A DNA stretch of 64,000 nt from Kingdonia uniflora (GCA_014058105.1 JACGCM010002885.1:868001-932000); one strand, 5' to 3'. Counted from the first letter of the stretch, positions 12,161 to 24,295 are shown. The notes: generated by a model not told the origin, from the letters alone. Numbers and translations: made by a program.

Positions 12161-12410
12161 CAGGCCCGGCTTTGAGGGTGTGCAACCGCACAGGCCCACG
12201 AAAAAAAGGGCCCAAGATTTTTTTTTTTTGCCCAAGGGTTAGAAGATTTTTATTTAGTAAATGGCATATATGATTCAGTCTTAGCTTAGTTGGTGAGTGC
12301 TTTGTTTCTTTGAGTAAGATGTCAAGGGTTCAAGTCCTAGCAAAAACAAATTTTTTTAGGCTCCATTTGTATTTTCGCACAGAGCCTTACGTGTACCTGG
12401 GCCGGCCCTG
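12161..12410. mobile_element. hAT-type MITE with GC-rich inverted ends
   Basis: Starts CAGGCCCGGCTTTGAGGG and ends CTGGGCCGGCCCTG, so the termini are inverted copies of a CAGGGCCGGC motif seen in plant hAT-derived MITEs. It splits the RNase H remnant of the surrounding LINE. A clear 8-bp TSD was not found, so the family call is tentative. Confidence 0.5.
12268..12355 (+). repeat. tRNA-like sequence inside the MITE
   Basis: CTTAGCTTAGTTGGTGAG resembles a tRNA A box, and AAGGGTTCAAGTCCTAGC about 40 bases later resembles a B box; an A-rich then T-rich run follows. It looks like a degraded tRNA-derived SINE or tRNA relic rather than a working tRNA, because the arms do not pair into a full cloverleaf as I read it. 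Confidence 0.45.
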
Positions 12411-13668
12411 CTATTATTTGTGAAGGTAAGGACAGCTGCCCTTGAGTCAGGCACAATCCAAACAACTTTCCAACCCTTTTCAATAGCTTTTTGAAGGCCT
12501 GTGACAATGGCTTGACATTCGGCTCAAAATTGGTTCTCATGCCAATTTCTTTGCAGAGAGAGGCAATAAACTCACCATCCTAATTCCTAAATACCACCAC
12601 CTTCCTGCAGGGGTTTGCAAGCTTTAGCTCATGTCACAGTAATGACTGGTAATGATATAATGCCTTTTCTTGTAGCTGGATCTCCTGTCCAAATAATTTC
12701 TATGGGTAGCATCACTCTTCTTGATGAGAGGACAAGGCCATTTATAAATAGCCATATTAATTATAGGAATACTGTAAGAACTGATTTGACCAAAGTGATC
12801 CTTCATTGAAAGGATAACATTCTGTTTCTTATTTATCTAACAAAGGCCTGACTACATTTTTAGTCACTCTACCTTGGACCAAAGGAATCCCAAGATAAGT
12901 TTCAGGAGAACCCCTTCTTTATAGTTAAACAACTCATAGCTAATAATCTCCTATTAAGAAGAGCACCCCCACTGAACACCATCCTCTTGTCAATACTCGT
13001 CTCCTGGCCTGAAACAGCTTGATAATTTAATAGGTATTGTTGATAGCTTTCAAACCTTTAATATGGCCAATGGCAAAAATAAAAATATCATATGCAATTC
13101 CTTGAACTTTTTGATTGTAACCATAGGTTTGACAACCCTAGATGCTCTTAAGAAATCAAGACTCAAAACATCTTCAACAAAAGCAAACAAAAGGGGAGGC
13201 AAATAATCTCCTTGTTTCAGCCCTCTTCCTGCCTGATAGTAGCCGCAAGGACTTCTATTGATGAGGATAAAGACCATGACATCATGCCACCATGCCAGCA
13301 TGCTACTAGCCCAGCATGCCACTAGCCAGGACCACTTTAATCTACTAACATCATCTGCCGTGAAACTCAATTTTGTTAGAACATCCAAAAGAAAGTTCTA
13401 ACTAAATGTGTCATAACTTAAGCTTGTGAAATATCTATTTGAAGACCACCTTTCCTCTTAATTTTATAGGAGAAGAAACCTAGCACAAATAAAAATTCTA
13501 ATACTAATCTAATTGGGAAACTAGTTCTATTATTCAGTGAATTTAAAGTAAATAGCAACAACTAAATAAAAAGGTGCACACATGACGTATGAAACGTGTT
13601 ATGCATGGTCGTGAATACGTCCACGATTCCTATCAACTCTCTCTGTCTGAGAAGTCATCAATATAAAA

Positions 13669-14265
13669 TCAAAAATGCACTCCGAAAGAAGCGGGAAGAC
13701 GGCCACAAAATTTGCCATAACTCGCTAATATACCCAATGGATTGGGTAACGCATCATCTGGAAGCCTGTGTCGCTTCATTGGATGTATAATTACTAACTG
13801 TAATAATCTACTAGAATCACGCATCAAAATTCTTCCACGGTACTTGCTGTACCCATTTGGTTTGCTTGTAAATAGAGAAACGATTGTTGTGCCAAAAATT
13901 TCGCACGTGACTTTATCGTTTGTCCCCAACAACTGATCAAAATTCTTACTTGAATAGTCTCTAAACTCATCCCAAAATGGATCAACAAACTTCAAAGTAA
14001 CTACCTCTTTTGGAGACTTATCAAAGATTGGGGGTTTATCAATTAATAGAGGGGGATTCTTGAAATCCATCCGTATTGGATTACTTGTACGCCCTCGAAC
14101 CCGGATTGGTTCCTCATTAGTTGTGTGGTCTTTGTGACACGTTGAAGACGTATCTGTCTCTTGTGCAAGCTCTCCTTGGGCTTTAAGTGTTGGCTGAATC
14201 TGGTTTGGAGTGTATGTCTCCCTTGCTGAGTTGAAGACCCACTCTTGGACCAGGTTTGGTTGCAC
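13669..14265 (-). CDS. Unrecognised 198-codon open frame
   Basis: An uninterrupted minus-strand frame beginning MQPNLVQEWVFNSARETYTP. It has a hydrophilic first half, then KEVVTLKFVDPFWDEFRDYS and a basic C-terminal half. I recognise no family. It starts 15 bp inside the flank of the hAT terminal repeat at 14280. It may be an exon or transposon ORF fragment, or chance; length alone gives modest support. Confidence 0.25.
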   Translation of the reverse strand: MQPNLVQEWVFNSARETYTPNQIQPTLKAQGELAQETDTSSTCHKDHTTNEEPIRVRGRTSNPIRMDFKNPPLLIDKPPIFDKSPKEVVTLKFVDPFWDEFRDYSSKNFDQLLGTNDKVTCEIFGTTIVSLFTSKPNGYSKYRGRILMRDSSRLLQLVIIHPMKRHRLPDDALPNPLGILASYGKFCGRLPASFGVHF

Positions 14266-14279
14266 TTGCTATCTGTAGT

Positions 14280-16260
14280 TAGAGTTGGCAATCGGGTCGG
14301 GTTTGGGTTATACACGTTGGGTCATAACGGGTTCATGGGTAAAAAAATGCAAAATCAAACTCAAACCCGACCTGTTTAACTAAACGGTTCAGAAATGCAA
14401 ATCCAAACCCGACCCTGAATTTAAACAGGTCAACCCGACCCGACCTGTTTAACTATTTGGGTCGGGTCATAACTTGTTTAAAAATTAAACAGTTGACAAT
14501 ATATGCAACAATAGTTCAGTAATTTAGCATAGTTCAGTAACTAACATAAAACAGTTCATACAGGTTATACAACAAATAACAGAAAATAGTTAAGCATATT
14601 AAATTTTTTCAGCAAGTAACAAAAAATAGTTTACACAGTTTATAGTTTATACAGCAATAAAGGAAAACAGTTAAGCAACATTTCAGTAACAACATTCAGC
14701 CTTGTAGGCAGTTTAAAACAACAATTTAAAACATCATCTCAAAATAGCAGTTTAAAACAACAATTCAAAACATCTCAAAACAACAATGCATTCAAAACGT
14801 CTCAAAAAGCAATGCAAAACAGCAGCAGCAGTTCAACAAGTAAAGAAATAAAAACATTCAGCAGTTCAACAACTAGATAACAGTTCAACAACTAAATAGA
14901 AAAAAACTGCAGTTGCAGCAACAGGAATTCAGCAACAACAAACAACAACCAACAACATCAATTCAACAACTCAAAATATTTTAGCAACTTCAGTATTTCA
15001 TTTCATCAAAACAACATTGTTCACCACTTCACTTAAGCATGCGAAACAAACAAAGTTACTAAAAAGTTCACCAAATCAAAAAATTTAATAAAAAGTTACC
15101 AAATACTAGTCTAACTCTCTACCTTATTGTGTCACCACTAATTCCAACATATCATATGGATTGTGGAGCTCCACTACCACCTCCAATGCTCTCCTCTTGA
15201 CCTATGCAAGTGAAACAAAGAACATAAGTACATAATCTTGTAAAAGACTACAAAATAAATAAACTTGTAAAAGACAACAACTTAATTAGCTTATAAGCGT
15301 AGATTACTTACGATCAATGTTTAACAAGACCATATCCTCGGCTAAATCTTCAAGTGTCGAATCCTCCATGAAAGAAGAATTACCTAAAATATCAAAAAGC
15401 ACTTGTAAATTATTTATATACAAATGATTCAAATTAATTATCCAAAAAAAATGTTAACAATTTTAAATATATTATCTTTTGAATATAACAAATCTCGAAT
15501 ACAAATCAAAGCCTCGACATTATCCGGTTTTAGTGTACTACGGAAAGGATCAAGCACTCTACCGCCAATGGAAAACGCCGACTCCGAGGCAACCGTCGAT
15601 ATGGGAATTGAAAGAATATCACGAGCCATCAAGGAGAGCTCTGGATATCGGAGTTGGTTCTCCTTCCAAAAGTTGAGAATGTCTAAATCGAAAATCCTTT
15701 TTAATTTGGGCTCCTCCAAATACAATTGCAATTGAGATTTGCTAGGAAAAGTATCCATTTCCTTATTATCAAAAGCATCAAATGCCTAATAATCAATAAG
15801 AGAGTAATAACTACAATTAAGCTAAATAAATATGAACACGAATCTTTAAAAATTAATATTCCTTCAAGGCATTCATTCCCCTCTTAGAACTTGAGTTGCC
15901 AACTCGGGAACCTGCTCCTCCCAAACTAGGACCTCCTACATTTGCATATGTTGAGTAATAGGTCTCGAAAAGAGCAAACAATTTATCCCGAACTAGTGCC
16001 ATCTCCAAAGAATCAACTCCATAGATTTGTTTGTAGGAATACTCTACAAATTAGAGTTTGTAGCGAGGATCTAAGACTACGGCAAGAATAAATATGAGGT
16101 TGTGCTTTGACCAATATTTCTCAAATTTCACCTTCATTTGTGAAGCCATTTTCTTTAGATAAGTATCCGATCCCTCAATTGCTTTAGATAAAACATGTTG
16201 CACCATAAAGACTTGTGGAAAGTATAAGTTGGAGGTAGTTACAACTAGCAACTATAAACA
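14280..16260 (-). mobile_element. hAT (Ac-like) transposon, 3' half
   Basis: The left terminus TAGAGTTGGCAATCGGGTCGGGT is a typical plant hAT end and is followed by repeated GGGTCGGGT/ACCCGACC subterminal motifs to about 14475. Minus-strand transposase remnants follow at 15438-15758 and 16051-16251. I could find no matching inverted terminus on the right, so the copy is truncated. Between about 14480 and 15330 lies AT-rich sequence with CAACA/CAGTT-rich simple sequence. Confidence 0.75.
15438..16251 (-). pseudogene. hAT transposase remnant (RICESLEEPER-like)
   Basis: Two pieces of a hAT transposase. The upstream piece (16251-16051) contains MASQMKVKFEKYWSKHNL and VVLDPRYKL, the end of the catalytic RNase H-like region. 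The downstream piece (15758-15438) is the hAT C-terminal dimerisation domain with [40 protein letters not shown] and [14 protein letters not shown]. The parts between are interrupted by stops or a lost intron, and the BED finger and N-terminus are missing. Confidence 0.82.
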
Positions 16261-16548
16261 TTATCATTGTGCGAAATAGGGTTTGTTAGCGCGCTTGCCT
16301 AGTTGCAATGACAAAGTTGAGAACTAGCCTTTGTAGACATACGCCTTTATTTATCAGCACTATACCTCATACTGCAGCACACCACAGGGCATATGCCTCA
16401 GGATTTTGATTATCCCGATTTGTATGGATTCCGTTGTTCTTTGCTATGATTTCCCAATTCTTATTTATTGCCCACTTACTTTGCCTTCTTCATCCAGTAT
16501 AAGTGTGAAGAGAATCACGTACAGTATTTGCCACCGAAGCGTGTTTGA

Positions 16549-18225
16549 TCGGCCTGCATACTCTTTCAGATGGTACTCACTCTCAGAAGTGCTTTTGATA
16601 CTCATTCCAATGAACGGGGATCTCATATTTACAACTCATATGTTCTTTTCCTCCAGGATTAGTTTTGTTCATACTAGTAGTTGTAGAACAATTAAGTGAA
16701 GGTGGATTTGAGTTTTTTTGCTACTTTTTATTTTCTTTGTGGATACTGACTTTTAGTGACACAATTATAAGATCTGACATTGTGCATTAGTAGTAGATTC
16801 AGATGTCCACGTTTTGAAAATAGTTGTTTCTGTGTTGTAATTTGTTGACATGTTCCCTTTTGGTAGATTTCTGAATGTTTGTAAGTTGCTTCAAGGCTCC
16901 AACTTTGTTTTTTGGGATCTCTTTGGGTTTAATTGGGTTGGGTTAGCTCATCCGGTCCGGGTCAGAAGTGTCTTTGGGGCTTTTAGTCTTGAGTATTGAC
17001 TCATAGTTGTAGAGATAGTGGACCTGTGAACCTGAAAGAAGGCAATATTGAGTTTTGTTATAGTTGACACCTTAAACCCCAGTTGGACAGAACATCCTGA
17101 AACTCCCTCTCCAACACCAGTTGGATAGTGGACCTGTTCTGGGCAAAACCCTTAAAATTAGAAATTTTCCATAGAACAAGGCTCAAGTATAAAAAACCCT
17201 AACAGAGGTTTTTTGAATTCTGATTTGAAATTTGAAATCCTAGGACAAGCTAAGAAAGGGGACAAAAGCTATCCTTTCAATGCCTTCATTGTCAAATTTG
17301 TCACTCTAAAAGTGCCCCACCAGCTGAAAAAGTTTGTACATAGTGAGGTGGGCTGGGCCTTGTACCCCCTATTATCAATGATGGTCCACGAGATTCCAAC
17401 TACCAAAAATATGATAATATACAAAAAGCTTCCTCTTGCAAAAATAAAAATAAAAATGAAATGCATTAGGGTTTAAACTTTAAACTTTAAACCAATACCA
17501 CATCCATAATATGTAAATACCTTCTCGACATCCTTTCAGGTAGGAATATGAACTGAGTTTTTTGTGTTTACGACCAACCGAGACATGGACAAATTTATGT
17601 ATTTTATATATTGATCGATCGTAAGCGATCCTCAATTGTTTTGGTTGCGGTAGTAGTACTACAGCTATTAAGTAGGCTCTAAAAAATCATGATTTATACT
17701 TAAAAATTGATGGTTAAAAAAAAAAAACCATAGTATAGGGAAATTTGTATCATGCGTATTGGGTAATTTTGAAGAAACTGTCGGTAGACTCACACAGAAG
17801 GAGACCCCATAATGAGAAAGAAATGCCTTTTTTTCAAAGATGGAACAGTTGGAGATCATTAAAATGACTTTTCTCTGATGTCATATTTCTCAAGTTGTTG
17901 TAAAAGAATAACTTAGACTATGAGTTTGTGCCAGCTTGAAACGCGTACAGGTCTAATTCAAGCTATGCAAAACCAGAGAAAAAAGGGGTATAATATGACT
18001 GGAAAGAGTGAGATAGAATGGGAGGGAAGTGATTTTGAATTGTGATTACAGAGACAAGTGCATGTAAGTTTATGAGTCTGTCAGTTAGAAAGTGATATGT
18101 AGAGGGTGGGGCCTTGTTGGTGAAGAATGCATGGGGCATCACTTTCTGCCGACACAGTCACACTGAAAGACTAGTCCTCCTCCTCTTTACTTTAAAAGGG
18201 TCATTTGGAGAGTGGAGACATCTCT
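16549..18225. other. Intergenic, no gene recognised
   Basis: Region between the SPT4-like 3' end and the GATA gene. It should contain the SPT4 3' UTR and the GATA promoter. No transposon signature or conserved frame was recognised; short frames near 17213-17476 and 17668-17859 lack family resemblance. Confidence 0.5.
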
Positions 18226-18263
18226 CTTTCTCTCTCTCTCTCTCTACCTCTCTCACAGGAACA
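18226..18263 (+). promoter_or_regulatory. CT-rich 5' leader of the GATA gene
   Basis: A pyrimidine (CT)n microsatellite immediately upstream of the GATA start codon. CT-rich leaders are common in plant 5' UTRs. The transcription start cannot be set from sequence alone. Confidence 0.5.
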
Positions 18264-19758
18264 ATGGATTTTTGCCCTTCAGAGTACCCTTCAGAGAAGG
18301 TTTGTTCAAAGCTTGGAAGCTACTCTGCCTCTATTGATGAACTCTTCCCCATCCAGAATACTGTAAGTGTGTGTTTTTATTTGGACTTAGTTTTATCTCT
18401 TTCTATTTCTATCTGTGGGAGTTGTTTTCGATTTCTTGATAGAGAACTAATGGTCTTTGCTATGTTGTTTCTAAAGAAATGCAGCTGAATGCTTCTAAAT
18501 TGTGTGCCTATCTTATCTATTATTTCTGTAAATGGTGTACTTGGGGTCCTTGGGGAAGTTATTTTCTCTAGGTATTGCATTTTTCATGTTAGTGTTAGGG
18601 TTATTGCTTTGGGCTAAATCAATTTTATTTTGGGGTCTATTTTTTTTGTTTTGAAGTTGATGAAAGATATGTTTTTTTCTTCTTGTTCGAGTCTTTGGGG
18701 TTCCAAAATTATTCTGGTTTCAAGTTAATGGAAGATAGATATATTCTAGTTTTCTAATGTGTTTTCTTTTCTCTTTTCTTTTCTTTTTGACTTTGGCTTT
18801 ATTGTTTTACACACTTTTTTTTCTTTAAAGAAGCCTAAGAAATGTATCTCACATTTCCATATTTTATTATTCATGCATAATGCTTCCCTAAATATTTCAC
18901 TTTTTTCTAGTTCTCTTTGTGGGGTTTCTCTCATTTTTCATGTTTGGCTAAATATATTTAGTAATGAATCATATTTCTACATTATCTAAGATTTCTGCAA
19001 ATGTTCTGTTCCAGGAGGTTGATGTGAGCTTAGAATGGCTCTCAATCTTTGTAGAAGACTGCTTATCCAGCACTGGAATATGCATCCCACCACCAGCCCC
19101 CTCAACCCCTCATGATATCCAATATACCCCAACCTCACAACTACCTAAAACCTTAGAAAACCCCCACAAGACCCCAACATCCCCATCATCTCTTCAAGAG
19201 TTTTCAGTTCCAGGGAAAGCAAGGAGCAAAAGAAAAAGAGCAACAACATACAACCCCAGAGCTACAAAGAAAACCCCATTCTCTATTTTATCTCATCATC
19301 TAATCAAAGAGAACCAATCTCTCCCCCATCATGTGACCACTTCTGACCCCCTTTTACTCCACCAAACTTATTGGTTAGCTGATAGTGAATTTATTGTACT
19401 ACCCAAAAAGGAGGAGAATATCAATAATAGTAGCCCAAGTGGGGATGAAACAACAGAGGAGGAAGAGGAGGAGATGGTGATGGTGAAAGAAGAGTGTTGG
19501 GGCATCATGGAGGGGCAGCAGCAACAACAGCAGCCAAGGAGGTGCACCCATTGTCTTTCCCAAAAGACCCCACAATGGAGGGCAGGACCTTTGGGTCCAA
19601 AGACATTGTGTAATGCATGTGGGGTGAGATTTAAGTCGGGCAGGTTGCTGCCCGAGTATAGACCAGCTAAGAGCCCCACTTTTGTCAGCTACAAGCATTC
19701 CAATTCTCACAAGAAAGTTATGGAGATGAGAATGACTGTTAGTGATCAATTTGAGTAG
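18264..19758 (+). CDS. GATA-type zinc-finger transcription factor
   Basis: Plant class A (subfamily I) GATA factor that would bind WGATAR sites in the nucleus. Exon 1 is 18264-18362 ([18 protein letters not shown], 33 codons), with donor GTAAGT. Exon 2 is 19015-19758, in phase 0, for 280 aa in total. Exon 2 begins with the subfamily signature [18 protein letters not shown], then a Pro/Ser/Thr-rich part, a basic stretch ([13 protein letters not shown], likely nuclear import) and an acidic run of Glu. The finger is at about residues 210-235: C-x2-C-x18-C-x2-C from CTHC to CNAC, with [20 protein letters not shown] and the tail [16 protein letters not shown]. It resembles GATA5/6/7-like proteins, but I cannot assign an orthologue. 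No lesions are seen; this is the only intact host-type gene in the window. Confidence 0.95.
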
Positions 19759-20338
19759 TAATTTATATTGGGCTTTAGGTTTGTAATTTGTGGTTTTTCT
19801 TTCAATTTTAGTTTACTATTCAGGGGTTTAGTTGTGTATTTACGGGTTTTGCTTCAAAGTTTTCTAGTGTTCGCTGAATAGGCTTAATGGCCAAAATCAT
19901 CATTTATAAGTTTATGAGAATAGTTTGTCTCATAATGCGATGAATCACAAAAAGAGGTATCTTCCTAGGAGACATTAGAAAATAGATTTACATGTGACTG
20001 AAAACAATTTCTGAATCGGATAGTATAGCGATACTGCATTTGAGTTGCAAGAGTGCTGGTTTTGACTCCGAGGTGCCTTAACGAGATGCATATATTATTT
20101 TGCAAGGCTAGCAAAAATAAAAATATAAGTCTTCGGATGAGTTTGGGTTTTTTTTTTTTTTTAAGCAAAGGAAATACTATATCATAACAAAACACCAGCC
20201 TGGGAACTGGGAATAACAGAGTTTACAAAAGATAATCTCCGCCGGCTCCGAACAAACAAAAGAGGGGGAAACTACACCCCTAGCCGCTAAAAAATGTGCC
20301 AAATAATTACGTCTGTCAACATGCCCAAAAATGAAAGA

Positions 20339-20815
20339 CTAGAAACGGTCCGCCAAAGCACGCATATCTGGTGCCAAAGTGAGTGCTCCCCAGGATAAGT
20401 CATCTGATCTGTCACGGAAGGACCGCACCAAACGCTGGCAATCAGTTAGAAGAAGCACCCTGTCAATCCCCAGTCTATGCGCCGCCTCCATCCCCCGAAT
20501 CACTGAGAGGGCCTCGGCCTCTTCGGGGTCATCTGTCCTGGCAGAAATGTAACCTGCACACAAAAAAACATTGGAATGAGTTTTAATAGTAAAGCCAGTG
20601 CCTCCTGGCATGTCTACCTTGGTCCAGGCGGCGTCCACATTTATGATGTGCCAGCCTGCGCTGACTTGGGGGAGGGTTTTGCATTGCTTGGGGATATTGG
20701 GGGGGGGGGGGGGGGTGGTAGTGATATACTTCTGTGCCCTTTGAAGTGATTCCGTAGGCTTGGGTATCTTATGCTCGAAGATGAGTTCATTTCTGTCAGT
20801 CCAGATGACATACAT
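20339..20815 (-). pseudogene. LINE A: RNase H domain
   Basis: C-terminal RNase H domain of ORF2, which would remove RNA from the RNA-DNA hybrid. Three catalytic acids are visible: NVDAAW (Asp), EAEALSVIRGM (Glu) and LLTDCQRL (Asp). A proline run in the linker comes from a 17-base poly-G tract on the plus strand (20699-20715). The open frame is separated from the zf-RVT part by frame changes. Confidence 0.88.
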
Positions 20816-21107
20816 GATGGCACAAAGATAGCTGCAGAAGTCCAGGATGCCCTCGTCTCCACCTCTCGTTTGGAAGCATTTTTTAATAGTATTATGAATC
20901 GAGTCGGTGTAAGTCCATCGGCCAAAGTCAAGAGAGATTCTCGAGTTTATCTAATACTCTTGTTTTTGGTGCAGAAAAAACGGGCATGCGCGGTGGTTTC
21001 CTCTTCCACCCCGCATTTAGGGCAAATCGTGTCCCATTCCTCTTCACCGCGCCACAAATTTTTTTTTGTGTGGGGATACCGTCCTGGATAGCTTTCCAAA
21101 TAAAAAA

Positions 21108-23356
21108 CTAGATGCGGAACGACAAGTGCATTTTCCAAATGTGATTCCAGGAAGGGCTTTCAAGATCCATCTGGTTAGGCCCCCACATCTCCTTTTCCTG
21201 GTTTCTAATTGTATTGTTATGAACTGAGCAAACCGTGAGGATACCGTTTTTTTCCCTCCTCCATCTAAGGACGTCCTTTGCCGGGGACCTGCTGAGCGGA
21301 ATAAAGATGATAATATCAGCGATGTCCTTATGGAAGCTGGAGTAAATCAATTGAGTCTTCCAGGTGCGCGTGAGAGGCCAAATGAGGTCAGCAACTCGGT
21401 TGTGCAGTCGATTTTGGGGGGACAGTCCAGCTGGCCTTCCGAATCTAATGTCGGGGATCCAAGGTTCGAGCCAGCTATCCACGCTCTCCCCCATACCAAT
21501 ATGCCAGCATAGTTCCGGCCACACCCTATTACGGGCTTTTAAGATGCCCTTCCAAATCCAGGAGTCTGTCGTGCGAACGGTGGCTAACATGGGGGAGGAA
21601 GTAGCCGAGTATTTCGAAATCAGATTGGACGCCCAAGGCTTGTCTGGCTCTTTGATAATACGCCAGAATAGCTTTGCCATCAAAGCCTGGTTATGATGTG
21701 TAACGGTACGAATCCCCAGGCCCCCCAATCTGGTGGGGCGGCAAATATGCTTCCATTTAATAAGGTGGGCTTTATTGTTGCCCTCCTTGTTTTTTCCCCA
21801 CAGGAAGCGGGCGTTAATAGAATCCAGTTGATTGCAGGTCTTAACAGGGAAGGGGAAGATGGCCATCTGAAAAGATGGTATTGCTGAGTTAACAACTTTG
21901 ATAAGGGTAAGCCGACCGGGTTGGGAAAGAGTTTTGGCTTTCCAGCCCTCGGTTTTGCTCGAGACTCTAGCGATGATGTCTTGGAAATTTAGGTACTTAG
22001 ATCTGTTGAAAAAGAGAGGGGCACCGAGGTATTTGTCGCCAGACTTGTCTTTCTTGATACGGAGGAACTTTTGAATCACCTTGTGATGCCTGTGATGACA
22101 ATTTTTACTGAAAAGGATGCAAAATTTGTCAAAATTGATCTCCTGCCCAGAAACGCGTCGGAAGGTGGATAACGCATCTTTGAGTGCACCAGCTTCGTCG
22201 AGGTTAGCTTTGCAGAAAATGAAACTGTCGTCCACAAAAAGAAAGTGAGAAATAGGAGTACTGCCTCTGGCGCTCCTAATGCCGTGTTCTTTGAAGAGGA
22301 GAATGCGGGAGAGGACCTCAGAGCAAATGAGGAAGAGCGAGGGAGAGAGAGGGTCGCCTTGTCGAGGCCCCGCTCAGGCTTAAGAAAATCGTACGGGGTT
22401 CTGTTGAGATTAAACGAGAGAGCGGAAGTAGAAATGCACTGGTATATCCAGTTGCACCATTTGTCGTCAAACCCCATAGATTTCATGGTGACGATGAGGA
22501 AGCTCCATTCTACCCTGTCGAAAGCTTTGCTCAAATCCAGCTTAATCGCCATGTAGCTAGATGCCCCTTTCTTCTTTTTGAGCGATGTGAGAATCTTTTG
22601 GGCCATAATAATATTGTCGTAGATCTGGCGCCCAGGGATGAACACGTTCTGGGCAGGGGAGATGATCTTGTCGAGAAGAGGGCGGAGCCTGGTGGCCAAA
22701 ATTTTGGATATCAACTTGAATTTAACGTTACAGAGACTGATGAGGCGGAAGTGATCAGGTGATTCTGGGTTTTTTCTCTTGAGGATGTGCGTAATGTTGG
22801 TGTGGTTAAATTCTTGAAGGAGATTTCCAGATTGGAAGAAGGCCATGGTGGCTTTGAGGAGGTCATGCTTGACGGTATCCCACGATTTCTGATAGAAGAG
22901 TGGGGTGAAACCATCCGGCCCCGGGGCTTTGTGCGGGTTCATGGAGAACAGAGCCTCTTTGAGTTCCTCCATGGTGGGGAGTCTAGTGAGCTGGGAGTTC
23001 TCTTCTTTTGTGATAAGTTTTTCCATGACTCCTAAGTCCTGGATCTCGAGGGATGGATGGGAGGAGGTGAAGAGGTCCGCATAAAAATTTAAGAAGGTTT
23101 CCCCAATATCTTTTCTGTCATGCCCCCATGATCCGTCCGGGCGGCGAATTTGCCTGATAGAGTTATGTCTGCGCCGAGAAAGGGTAGAGTGGTGGAAATT
23201 TTTTGTATTTCGGTCCCCCGCCTTAAGCCAAAGCTCACGAGACTTGTCTCTCCATATAGTTTCTTCCTGATCCAGGATGTGGCTGAGCTTTGATTGGAGG
23301 TCCTGCTCGCGGTACTCCTCGGATCCATTATGGGCGCTCTTTTGGATGTCAGTGAT
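21108..23356 (-). pseudogene. LINE A: reverse transcriptase and zf-RVT
   Basis: Reverse transcriptase of ORF2. Motifs in order: MNPHKAPGPDGFTPLFYQKS, NITHILKRKNPE, FRLISLCNVKFKLISKILA, FIPGRQIYDNIIMAQ, IKLDLSKAFDRVEW, then LKPERGL and, after a frameshift near 22360, FVDDSFIFCKANLDEAGALK (catalytic xxDD). The thumb (RLTLIKVVNSAIPSFQMAIF) and the zf-RVT segment (CPKCGVEEETTAHA at about 21020) follow in another frame. TAG at 23357-23359 separates it from the endonuclease in the same frame. Confidence 0.9.
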
Positions 23357-24295
23357 CTATTTTCTAATCCGTTGAATGTTGATTTCGGTACGGCTGAACT
23401 CGGAATTGTTCCAAGAAATGAGTTTCTGCTTTGTGTGCCGCAACTTTTTGCACAGCCGTAACTGCCGGGAGCCCATTTGTTTCTCAGCCCAAGCTTTAGC
23501 AATAACATCCTGACAGTTCTCGTGATCAAACCGGGCTGACTGGAAATGAAATTGTTTAGCGAGGGAGGGTCCGTCAGCTTCAGTACTTAAGATGATAGGC
23601 CCATGGTCCGAGACAATAATAGGAAGGTTGCGGATGGTGGCGTCCGGGAATAAAGTTCGCCAGGAGGGAGACACAATAGCGCGGTCTAGGCGCTGCTTAA
23701 TCAGGTCATTTCCCCGCCTTTTATTTGACCAGGTAAAGGGGACGCCTGAGAAACCCAGGTCGATCATAGAGTTGTCGAAGATGAACTCTTCCAGGGGGTT
23801 CGTCGCCGCGGAATTGAAAGTGATCTTACCAAATTTGTCGTCTTTACTCGTAATACCGTTAAGGTCTCCCAAAATAATCCAGGGAATACTAACAGACCTA
23901 GCGAGCTGAGAAATGGAGTTCCAGTAGTTGCTCCTATTAGTAGCTTCTGGCGGGCCGTAAGTGAAAGAACAGAGCCAGGGGGTTGGGCTAGCGTTCTGAG
24001 CGGGGGAATGGGTTTGGATGAGCTCATCAATGCCGTTTTGTAAGGAGGACAGGATGGTGAGGTCGGTGGATTGATTCCAAGCAAGCCAGAGTCCCCCTGC
24101 GTGATGCTGGCTGGCGTTAACGTAGTGGGAATGGCTAAACCCCAAAGTGTTGAGCTTAGCCAGCGCGTCCGGATTAGCAACCTTTGTCTCAGAGAGAAAT
24201 AAAATATCAGGGTAAATTTTTTTTTGATGAGCTAAGAGCTCCCTCAAGGTAGACTTTTTAGCGGTCCCCCTGTAGTTCCAGGATAAAATAATCAT
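23357..24295 (-). pseudogene. LINE A: apurinic-type endonuclease domain
   Basis: N-terminal endonuclease of ORF2, which nicks the target and primes reverse transcription. Starts MIILSWNYRGTAKKSTLREL. Catalytic blocks seen: ILFLSETK (Glu), CSFTYGPPEATNRSNYW, IILGDLNGI (Asp/Asn), WSNKRRGNDLIKQRLDRAIV and SDHGPIIL (Asp/His). The 939-base frame is intact up to TAG at 23357-23359. It begins 91 bases after the end of ORF1. Confidence 0.92.

Larger units (their letters stand above)
11990..13400 (-). mobile_element. LINE fragment (RT and RNase H remnants)
   Basis: Minus-strand remains of a plant non-LTR retrotransposon inside SPT4 intron 4. A reverse-transcriptase stretch at 13388-13050 contains the conserved GRGLKQGDYLPPLLFAFVED block. 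About 12540-12030 encodes RNase H C-terminal sequence (ISHVYREVDFSADTCAKK). The frame is broken many times, both ends are lost, and a MITE interrupts the RNase H part at 12161-12410. Confidence 0.72.
7763..16548 (+). pseudogene. SPT4-like transcription elongation factor locus
   Basis: SPT4 is the small zinc-finger partner of SPT5 in DSIF, which supports processive RNA polymerase II. Five exons are recognisable: 7763-7849 (IPTSFGHELRACLRCRLIKT), 7990-8082 (GCENCPFF), 9237-9292 (RSWAARWLRI), 11444-11505 (KFAPGCYTLAVTEALPQDYQ) and 16498-16548 (CEENHVQYLPPKRV, stop). All introns are GT-AG and phases match. Without the extra base the product would be about 115 aa, the usual SPT4 length, with both CxxC zinc ligand pairs present. 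Two lesions break it: TAG at 7847-7849, where the family has Gln at the exon 1 end, and seven T at 8020-8026 where six keep the frame. Several conserved residues in exon 2 are also changed. Intron 4 is 5.0 kb and full of transposon fragments. It is most likely a pseudogene or a locus with assembly errors. Confidence 0.85.

Noticed and set aside
12268..12355. Functional tRNA gene
   Set aside because: A- and B-box-like sequences are present, but I could not pair the acceptor and anticodon arms, and it lies inside a MITE. Listed as a tRNA-like relic.
19368..19749. Minus-strand frames of over 100 codons opposite the GATA exon
   Set aside because: Shadows of the real gene: Gln/Pro/Glu codons on one strand give Cys/Leu/Ser runs on the other.
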